DNA from: Burkholderiaceae bacterium
GTDB taxonomy: Bacteria > Pseudomonadota > Gammaproteobacteria > Burkholderiales > Burkholderiaceae
Direction of reading: 5' to 3'
Assembly (NCBI GenBank): GCA_947461805.1
Contig: CANHMJ010000042.1
Span: 1 to 11,141, forward strand
Length of the DNA stretch: 11,141 nucleotides
Shown: piece after piece, positions 6,701-11,141 of the stretch
Layout: every line of letters starts with the position of its first letter
Position numbering within the stretch: the stretch's first letter is position 1
Notes under the pieces: model-generated
What the model was told of the DNA's origin: nothing
Seen by the model: only the letters and a program-made list of their open reading frames with translations
Database searches by the model: none
Translations under genes and position numbers: made by a program

Positions 6701-7316
6701 CGGTCGACCCAACGGTCATGCCAAGATCATGAAGCCCGCCATCTTCTAGGCGGTATACCCAGCCGTGTATGGTGAGGTCTTGGCCTCGTGACCAGGCATC
6801 TTGGACGATGGTGGTCTCACATACATTGGTAACTTGTTCAATCACATTGAGTTCGCAGAGGCGCTCTTGGCGTTCGTGTTTAGGTAAGGCCTCGCCTAAG
6901 TAGCGCTCGTGTTTTTGATGCACGTCTTTCACATGCCTAAGCCAATTATCAGCTAAGCCTACACGCTTGTCGCCCAGGGCGGCGTGCACGCCAGAGCAGC
7001 CATAGTGACCGCAGACAATCACGTGCTTTACCTTTAAAAGATCAATCGCAAATTGCAAAACAGAAAGGCAGTTCAGGTCAGTATGGACCACCACATTAGC
7101 GATATTGCGATGAACAAAGAGCTCTCCGGGTAAAAGGCCAACGATGGCATTCGCAGGCACCCGGCTGTCGGCACAGCCGATCCATAGAAACTCAGGGGCC
7201 TGTTGTGATACGAGGCGTGAAAAAAAATCCGGATCCTCCTCAACCATCGAGCTAGCCCACTCCCGATTCTTTGCAAAAAGGTGTTCCAAAACATTAGCCG
7301 AATTAGGTATAGTCAT
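6639..7316 (-). CDS. can: Beta-class carbonic anhydrase
   Basis: A 225-residue cytosolic zinc enzyme that interconverts CO2 and bicarbonate, supplying bicarbonate for carboxylases. The zinc ligands and catalytic dyad are all present. CADSR holds Cys48, Asp50 and Arg52; GHYGCSG holds His104 and Cys107. The HRNIANVV segment is also conserved. Length matches the Can/CynT group (about 220). The domain GWVYRLEDGGLHDLG near the C-terminus is typical. The ATG at 7316 has no Shine-Dalgarno sequence. TAAAAT on the minus strand (7328-7323) ends six bases before it, so a leaderless transcript is possible. The last 62 bp overlap the acyltransferase gene. Confidence 0.93.
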   Translation of the reverse strand: MTIPNSANVLEHLFAKNREWASSMVEEDPDFFSRLVSQQAPEFLWIGCADSRVPANAIVGLLPGELFVHRNIANVVVHTDLNCLSVLQFAIDLLKVKHVIVCGHYGCSGVHAALGDKRVGLADNWLRHVKDVHQKHERYLGEALPKHERQERLCELNVIEQVTNVCETTIVQDAWSRGQDLTIHGWVYRLEDGGLHDLGMTVGSTDDIKSLTSQSLLRYNKANLD

Positions 7317-7322
7317 GGTTTG

Positions 7323-7332
7323 ATTTTAAATT
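7323..7332. promoter_or_regulatory. Overlapping divergent -10 elements
   Basis: The 22-bp spacer between the anhydrase ATG and the DUF167 ATG contains TAAAAT on the minus strand (7328-7323) and TAAATT on the plus strand (7327-7332), which overlap by two bases. Each ends exactly 6 bp before its start codon. No -35 is obvious on either side; these would lie inside the opposite gene. Confidence 0.45.
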
Positions 7333-7338
7333 AGATTG

Positions 7339-7635
7339 ATGACACCACACTGGTTAAAACAAACGGATATTGGAATAGAGCTGAGCATCTACTGTCAGCC
7401 TGGCGCCAAGGTGAACAAAATTGTGGGCACGCACGATGGCCATTTAAAGGTGTCGTTGCAGCAGCCTGCAACGGATAACCGTGCAAATGAAGCACTGCTG
7501 CAGTGGTTATCAAAGCAGCTACGTATTCCGCAGCGACAGATTCACCTTATTTCTGGTCAAGCGAGCAAAGTAAAGTGCATTGAGCTATGGGCACCTATTT
7601 CTGTAGAGCAGGTTTTACAAAGTCTAAGGCCGTAG
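7339..7635 (+). CDS. DUF167 / YggU-family protein
   Basis: A 98-residue member of the DUF167 (YggU) family, small cytosolic alpha/beta proteins without an established biochemical role. Signature blocks are visible in order: YCQPGAKVNKIVG, DGHLKVSLQQPATDNRANEALL, and ISGQASKVKCIEL. Length is typical (about 95-100). The chosen ATG is preceded by an in-frame TTG at 7336, and no Shine-Dalgarno sequence is present. It shares a 22-bp divergent spacer with the carbonic anhydrase gene and ends 3 bp before the LpxO-like stop on the other strand. No functional partner can be inferred from the neighbours. Confidence 0.9.
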   Translation: MTPHWLKQTDIGIELSIYCQPGAKVNKIVGTHDGHLKVSLQQPATDNRANEALLQWLSKQLRIPQRQIHLISGQASKVKCIELWAPISVEQVLQSLRP

Positions 7636-7638
7636 TAT

Positions 7639-8541
7639 TTACCAAAAGAGCAGCCAAAGAATGCCAAGAATCAATACCCATTTGCCGATGTAGTAGACAC
7701 TGCGCTGCTTCGCTTTAAGCTGCTTTGCCTTGCTGCGTAAATGGTACACATAGGCGAATAGAATATTAACAAAGCCGACTTGCTCTGAGTCAACGTTTTT
7801 CGATGCGGCGGCACTCATCACGTGCTTTCCAAACCATCGATTAAATGCCTGCACTACCCTAGTGTAGACCGGACGTTCGATATCGCAAAATAAAACGATG
7901 CGCTGGTGATCGGTTTTATTGGCAGCGTAATGAATATAGGTCTCGTCAAACATCACGGCCTCGCCATCTTTCCAGTAGTAGCGTTCACCATCAACATCAA
8001 TAAAACAGTCCGGACTATTAGGAGTTACTAATCCCAGGTGGTAACGCAGTGAGCCGGCGTAGGGATCGCGATGCCGTACCAAGGTTGCTTCTGGGGGCAG
8101 TGATGCAAACATCGCTGCTTTAACCGATGGAATGGATTTAAGTAAAGCCACGGTTTTTGGGCAGGCAGCTTCTGCGGAAGCTAAATCTTTGCCGTACCAG
8201 TAAAGATGAAAACGTTTCCAGCCCGTTCGAAAAAAAGAGTTAAAACCAATATCGTTATAACCGGTTGCGGCCGCGATAGAGCCGCCCTCATTTAAAGCTA
8301 GAGCCTCAGCACGAATTACTTCCCAGTTATCTTGCAATTTTTTTAACTCGGGGAACTCCGTCACAGGTATGTAGGCGCCCGCTTTCACTTTAGAAAAAAG
8401 ATAGAGTAAGGAATTGATTGGCGCCAGCAGAACAACATAGTCAGTGAGTGAGCGCATCACGCTAAAGCGAACGCGGCCCCTAAAATATACATAGAGCGCA
8501 GAGCTTACAAAGATTAATAAAATGGCGTGGCGAATTTCCAT
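7639..8541 (-). CDS. lpxO: LpxO-like aspartyl/asparaginyl beta-hydroxylase family protein
   Basis: A 300-residue Fe(II)/2-oxoglutarate dioxygenase. LpxO hydroxylates the 2-position of a secondary acyl chain on lipid A. An N-terminal membrane helix (about 5-20) precedes RGRVRFS and the conserved LLAPINSLLYLFSK region. The iron site reads His157-x-Asp159 (in RHRDPYAGSLR) and His204 (in ETYIHYA), with Arg214 likely binding 2-oxoglutarate. A second hydrophobic helix lies at the extreme C-terminus (WVLILGILWLLFW). The frame extends upstream to an ATG at 8610, but the ATG at 8541 matches the usual N-terminus and length (about 300). Neither has a good Shine-Dalgarno sequence. An LpxL-type acyltransferase lies 0.9 kb away, which fits a lipid A role. 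Substrate is inferred from family only; some relatives are of unknown substrate. Confidence 0.87.
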   Translation of the reverse strand: MEIRHAILLIFVSSALYVYFRGRVRFSVMRSLTDYVVLLAPINSLLYLFSKVKAGAYIPVTEFPELKKLQDNWEVIRAEALALNEGGSIAAATGYNDIGFNSFFRTGWKRFHLYWYGKDLASAEAACPKTVALLKSIPSVKAAMFASLPPEATLVRHRDPYAGSLRYHLGLVTPNSPDCFIDVDGERYYWKDGEAVMFDETYIHYAANKTDHQRIVLFCDIERPVYTRVVQAFNRWFGKHVMSAAASKNVDSEQVGFVNILFAYVYHLRSKAKQLKAKQRSVYYIGKWVLILGILWLLFW

Positions 8542-8565
8542 AACAGCAGTAATTACTTTCAATAA

Positions 8566-8581
8566 AAACGGAGTACCGTTT
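8566..8581 (-). promoter_or_regulatory. Hairpin upstream of the LpxO-like gene
   Basis: AAACGG and CCGTTT form a 6-bp stem with a 4-nt loop. On the minus strand it is followed by TTATT, so together with the stem it resembles a weak terminator in the leader of the hydroxylase gene. The stem has only three GC pairs, so attenuation is possible but unproven. Confidence 0.3.
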
Positions 8582-8667
8582 GAAACAAGGCAAAATAAAC
8601 AATTACCCATTTTAAGTGAGCCAATCGCTTTCGTGCAGCATAAATAGCGATCTCAATCGGAGTTTTT

Positions 8668-10005
8668 ATGTCTTTGTATAAAAAATTACAACAAAGGGCC
8701 CAGGATTCCAAGCCAATTCGGATTGCATTGATTGGCGCGGGCAAATTTGGATCCATGTATTTATCCCAAATACCGCGGACACCAGGAATTCATTTGGTCG
8801 GGATTGCCGATCTATCGCCGGATCGTGCTCAGGCTGCGTTGCGCCGCGTAGGGTGGCAGGAAGATCGGTTTAAGGCCGCTTCTGTTTCTGAGGCAGTACA
8901 GAAGGGAAGTACGTTCATTACCAGCGATGCAAATGCATTGCTAGATGACAACGCCATTGAGCTGGTGATTGAGGCCACTGGCGTGCCCGCGGCGGGGATA
9001 GAACATGCCCTGCGCTGCATTCAGAATGGTAAGCACATCATTATGGTGAATGTCGAAGCAGATGTATTGGCGGGCCCCTATTTGGCAAAGCGAGCAGCCG
9101 AAGCCGGGGTTATCTATTCGATGGCTTCAGGAGATCAGCCCGCTCTAATTGCAGAAATGGTCGATTGGGCCAGAACAATTGGCTTGGAAGTAGTGTGTGC
9201 AGGTAAGGGCACAAAATACCTGCCGGCATACCATGCATCGACACCCAAAACCGTATGGGGACATTACGGCTTTAGTGAGGAACAAGTCGCGGGCGGTGAC
9301 TTTAATGCGCAAATGTTCAATTCTTTTTTGGATGGCACCAAGTCCGCACTGGAAATGGCCGCGGTTGCGAATGCCTGTGATTTGCAGGTTCCTGAGCACG
9401 GCTTAGGTTTTCCAGCATGCGGCGTTGATGACTTACCAGCGCTGCTTAAGCCTACTCAGGATGGCGGCCTACTGCCACGCAAGGGGATGGTTGAAGTGGT
9501 GTCGTCAATCGAGCGTGATGGCCGTCCGGTGTTCCGTGACTTACGTTGGGGAGTGTATGCCGTTTTCCATGCGCCAAGTGACTACGTTAGAGATTGCTTT
9601 TTGCAATACGGATTAAAGACCGATGCTTCCGGGTGGTATGCCGCCATGTACAAGCCCTACCACTTGATTGGACTTGAGTTGGGGATTTCAGTGGCGAGTG
9701 TGGCTTTGCGCAAGGAGGCAACAGGTGCGACCGGAGCCTTTGTTGGCGATGTTCTTGCATGCGCTAAGCGGGATTTAAAGCCAGGCGAAGTGCTGGATGG
9801 CGAAGGCGGTTTTACCGTCTATGGAAAGTTAATGCCGGCTGCCGAATCGCTGCGCATCAGAGCATTGCCGATTGGCTTGGCGCATCGCCTGACTTTACGA
9901 AACGGCATTCGAGCCGGACAGATTGTGACGTGGAATGATGTAGATTACGATGCCACTCAATCTGCGATACATATTCGCCAGCGTATGGAGGCTGAGTTTA
10001 AATAA
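8668..10005 (+). CDS. NAD(P)-binding oxidoreductase with C-terminal SAF domain
   Basis: 445 residues. The N-terminal Rossmann domain shows IALIGAGKFG (G23-x-G-x-x-G28) and resembles homoserine dehydrogenase and Gfo/Idh/MocA folds. EATGVPAAGIEHALRCIQNGKHI is the following dinucleotide-binding segment. The C-terminal portion (about 366-428, from KRDLKPGEVLDGEGG to GIRAGQIVTWNDVDYD) is a SAF domain, the fold of FlgA/antifreeze-type and sialate synthase C-termini. Proteins of this build are often labelled FlgA-like because of SAF, which is misleading; no flagellar gene is near. The reaction is not known to me. It is probably a dehydrogenase of a sugar-acid or hydroxy-acid type, which is inference. 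A good Shine-Dalgarno GGAG (8659-8662) five bases before ATG fixes the start. It is transcribed alone. Confidence 0.85.
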   Translation: MSLYKKLQQRAQDSKPIRIALIGAGKFGSMYLSQIPRTPGIHLVGIADLSPDRAQAALRRVGWQEDRFKAASVSEAVQKGSTFITSDANALLDDNAIELVIEATGVPAAGIEHALRCIQNGKHIIMVNVEADVLAGPYLAKRAAEAGVIYSMASGDQPALIAEMVDWARTIGLEVVCAGKGTKYLPAYHASTPKTVWGHYGFSEEQVAGGDFNAQMFNSFLDGTKSALEMAAVANACDLQVPEHGLGFPACGVDDLPALLKPTQDGGLLPRKGMVEVVSSIERDGRPVFRDLRWGVYAVFHAPSDYVRDCFLQYGLKTDASGWYAAMYKPYHLIGLELGISVASVALRKEATGATGAFVGDVLACAKRDLKPGEVLDGEGGFTVYGKLMPAAESLRIRALPIGLAHRLTLRNGIRAGQIVTWNDVDYDATQSAIHIRQRMEAEFK

Positions 10006-10035
10006 GTAAATGCCGCCATCAAAGGCAAGCCAATC

Positions 10036-10413
10036 CTATTTTTTCTTGCTGCTTTCTCGTTTGATAATTTCCGCGTTAATGCGCTCGAGTGTTTTAGCAT
10101 CCGGATTCTGCCAACTGCCACCAGACTGATTCACCATAAAAACAAGCGAGGCAGCAAAATCAGCTACGCTGAGGTCCGCTTTGTCGCCTTTTGCGGGCAT
10201 GCCTCGGACGCCAACATAGCCATGGGCAGTTAACTGGGTTTGGCCCTCTTTAATTAATGGGCCCCACTTGGCTTTATCGCCAAGCTTTGGCGCCCCAGCG
10301 ATGCCAGTTTGATGGCAAACAGCACACACTTGCTTGTACGTGTTTTCCCCAGTGGCAGCAGCGCTCTGCGTATAAAAAATTAGACTAAGAGAGGCGAATA
10401 GAAAACGGAACAT
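10036..10413 (-). CDS. Cytochrome c5-like class I cytochrome c
   Basis: A 125-residue periplasmic monohaem electron carrier. The N-terminal signal peptide (MFRFLFASLSLIFY then TQSAAA) predicts cleavage near residue 20. The haem is bound covalently by CAVCH (Cys30, Cys33, His34). Met72 in RGMPAKG is the likely distal axial ligand. The LSVADFAASLVFMV helix completes the fold. The mature protein of about 105 residues matches the c5/c555 group. The C-terminus ends in a Lys-rich tail (KRESSKKK). The ATG at 10413 is preceded by GTGAG at a longer than usual distance. It converges with the SAF gene across 30 bp and no terminator is seen. The redox partners are not shown by the neighbours. Confidence 0.9.
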   Translation of the reverse strand: MFRFLFASLSLIFYTQSAAATGENTYKQVCAVCHQTGIAGAPKLGDKAKWGPLIKEGQTQLTAHGYVGVRGMPAKGDKADLSVADFAASLVFMVNQSGGSWQNPDAKTLERINAEIIKRESSKKK

Positions 10414-10465
10414 AAAATAGTCTCACAAAAAATTACGCGTACACCACAATGCGGCTTTGCAATAT

Positions 10466-10550
10466 GAATGCATTGTTTGCATGCTTACAGCGTTATGATA
10501 GATCCAGATGAGCCCAGTAAGGTCATATTTCAATAATGCCGAATGCATTG
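10466..10550. repeat. Direct repeat GAATGCATTG, two copies 75 bp apart
   Basis: Identical 10-mers at 10466-10475 and 10541-10550, each containing the 8-bp palindrome AATGCATT, lie in the 198-bp spacer between the divergent cytochrome and 122-residue genes. Spacing is near seven helical turns. The downstream copy overlaps the TTGACA -35, which would suit an operator. Confidence 0.55.
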
Positions 10551-10576
10551 ACACAGATATAACGTCGCCATAGGGC
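10548..10576 (+). promoter_or_regulatory. Candidate promoter for the 122-aa gene
   Basis: A perfect -35 TTGACA (10548-10553) is followed 17 bp later by TAGGGC (10571-10576), a poor -10. Transcription would start near 10583 with a leader of about 29 nt. The weak -10 suggests dependence on an activator or another start. Confidence 0.4.
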
Positions 10577-10611
10577 GCAGATTTAACGCAAAATGCGATC
10601 GAGAAAAAGCA

Positions 10612-10980
10612 ATGAATGGATTTGTTAAAAGCCTATTAGGCCTTATATTACTTGGACTTACGCTTATTTCAGCCTATACCTGGGTGATGCTAAGTTGGAG
10701 TTATGCCGATGGAGAGCGTGCGGGTTATGTGCAGAAATTCTCCAGTAGGGGCTACCTATGCAAGACCTGGGAAGGGGAGATGGCAATGGTCTCGATGCCT
10801 GGAACCATGTCCGAGAAATTCTTCTTTTCGGTGCGCGATGATGCTGTAGCGCAAAAAATTAATGCCAATTTAGGCAAAAAAGTCGCGCTAAAATATGAAC
10901 AGCATGTCGGCCTGCCAACCAGCTGTTTTGGGGAAACAGAGTACTTTGTGATTGATTTGCTTGTTTTAGATCAGCCTTAG
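10612..10980 (+). CDS. Membrane-anchored conserved-type hypothetical protein (122 aa)
   Basis: 122 residues. One N-terminal hydrophobic segment (about 5-30, FVKSLLGLILLGLTLISAYTWVML) anchors a soluble domain, probably periplasmic. Motifs in order are SWSYADGERAGYVQKFS, YLCKTWEGEMAMVSMPG, EKFFFSVRDD and ALKYEQHVGLPTSCFGET. Cys50 in this segment and Cys109 could form a disulfide. It resembles a betaproteobacterial family that I remember as sometimes carrying a 6-phosphogluconate dehydrogenase label; nothing in the sequence supports that activity. ATG 10612 has only a weak GAG-type ribosome site (10601-10603). No functional partner is evident. Confidence 0.82.
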   Translation: MNGFVKSLLGLILLGLTLISAYTWVMLSWSYADGERAGYVQKFSSRGYLCKTWEGEMAMVSMPGTMSEKFFFSVRDDAVAQKINANLGKKVALKYEQHVGLPTSCFGETEYFVIDLLVLDQP

Positions 10981-11036
10981 TTCGAATGCGTAGCAGAAAT
11001 AATTCAAACAACTTTATTTTTATTATTTTTTGTGTT

Positions 11037-11042
11037 TAAAAT
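11037..11042 (+). promoter_or_regulatory. Candidate -10 for the HU gene
   Basis: TAAAAT, one mismatch from consensus, lies 49 bp before the start codon, in an A/T-rich stretch with a weak TTTATT (11013-11018) as -35. The resulting leader of about 42 nt would contain two mutually exclusive short stems, GCGC (11050-11053)/GCGC (11059-11062) and GTTG (11054-11057)/CAAC (11063-11066). Confidence 0.4.
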
Positions 11043-11090
11043 CATGTCAGCGCGTTGTGCGCCAACATACATACCAACAAGGAGCTTCAC

Positions 11091-11141
11091 TTGAACAAAG
11101 CAGAACTTATCGCAGCGATTGCTGACGATGCTGAGATTTCA
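11091..11141 (+). CDS. HU family DNA-binding protein, 5' fragment with TTG start
   Basis: The first 17 codons, MNKAELIAAIADDAEIS, match the N-terminus of HU (a homodimeric nucleoid protein that bends DNA). The gene runs off the window. The start codon is TTG (11091-11093) rather than ATG; AAGGAG (11079-11084) with six bases spacing makes this start clear. The upstream 110 bp hold a candidate -10 and no other gene. Confidence 0.88.
   Translation, partial: MNKAELIAAIADDAEIS

Noticed and set aside
8542..8610. Upstream ATG at 8610 for the LpxO-like gene
   Set aside because: It adds 23 residues not typical of the family and has no ribosome-binding site; the ATG at 8541 gives the normal length.
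8559..8756. Minus-strand open frame whose end reads like a membrane peptide (KWVIVYFALFQTVLRFY)
   Set aside because: It overlaps the start of the SAF gene, has no usable start codon in the non-coding part and no ribosome-binding site. It could be a decayed gene tail, but nothing confirms that.
10008..10050. Possible terminator between the SAF and cytochrome genes using the T6 run near 10041
   Set aside because: No stem of useful strength precedes the T run; the complementary GCAAG/CTTGC segments are too far apart.
1..11141. Search for mobile elements, CRISPR arrays, tRNA or toxin-antitoxin pairs
   Set aside because: No terminal repeats, transposase or integrase motifs, regularly spaced repeats or cloverleaf were seen. 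The small basic genes lack an antitoxin/toxin pairing.

Overview
The window looks like a compact betaproteobacterial chromosome segment, most likely Burkholderiales close to Polynucleobacter. This rests on the protein types, moderate GC, very short intergenic spaces and small accessory proteins. Genus is inferred by protein resemblance from memory, not by a search. There is no transposase, integrase, phage, CRISPR, tRNA or rRNA gene, and the content reads as ordinary core chromosome with a few odd details.

Layout. Positions 1-90 hold an undecided gene edge. A serine-glyoxylate aminotransferase (160-1344, +) ends at a strong bidirectional hairpin terminator shared with a convergent 62-residue basic protein (1445-1633, -). 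A 224-bp divergent spacer follows, then a 59-residue histone-H1-like (Hc1-type) small protein (1858-2037, +) and a small lipoprotein (about 2057-2323, +). On the minus strand lies peptide chain release factor 3 (prfC, 2324-3967), preceded by an RsuA/RluF-type pseudouridine synthase (4015-4743). An EamA/DMT transporter (4789-5727, +) converges on an LpxL-type acyltransferase (5759-6700, -). That gene overlaps the end of a beta-carbonic anhydrase (6639-7316, -). A DUF167/YggU protein (7339-7635, +) diverges from the anhydrase across only 22 bp and converges on an LpxO-type hydroxylase (7639-8541, -). Next come an NAD-binding/SAF-domain oxidoreductase (8668-10005, +), a cytochrome c5-like protein (10036-10413, -), a membrane-anchored hypothetical protein (10612-10980, +), and the first 17 codons of an HU gene starting with TTG (11091-11141, +).

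Genes that work together. prfC and the pseudouridine synthase are co-directional translation genes. The LpxL-like acyltransferase and LpxO-like hydroxylase both act on lipid A acyl chains. The Hc1-like protein and HU are nucleoid proteins at opposite ends of the window. Otherwise the genes alternate in orientation and appear to be independent units.

The most unusual observation is the 5' end of prfC. Its reading frame is intact through the P-loop, but there is no ATG, GTG or TTG between the in-frame amber codon and the G1 motif. The only upstream in-frame ATG is immediately followed by TAG and lies a few bases downstream of a perfect TATAAT. Several other genes lack a Shine-Dalgarno sequence and have a -10-like hexamer 6 bp before the start codon, suggesting leaderless mRNAs. 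No new multigene defence or metabolic system is visible.
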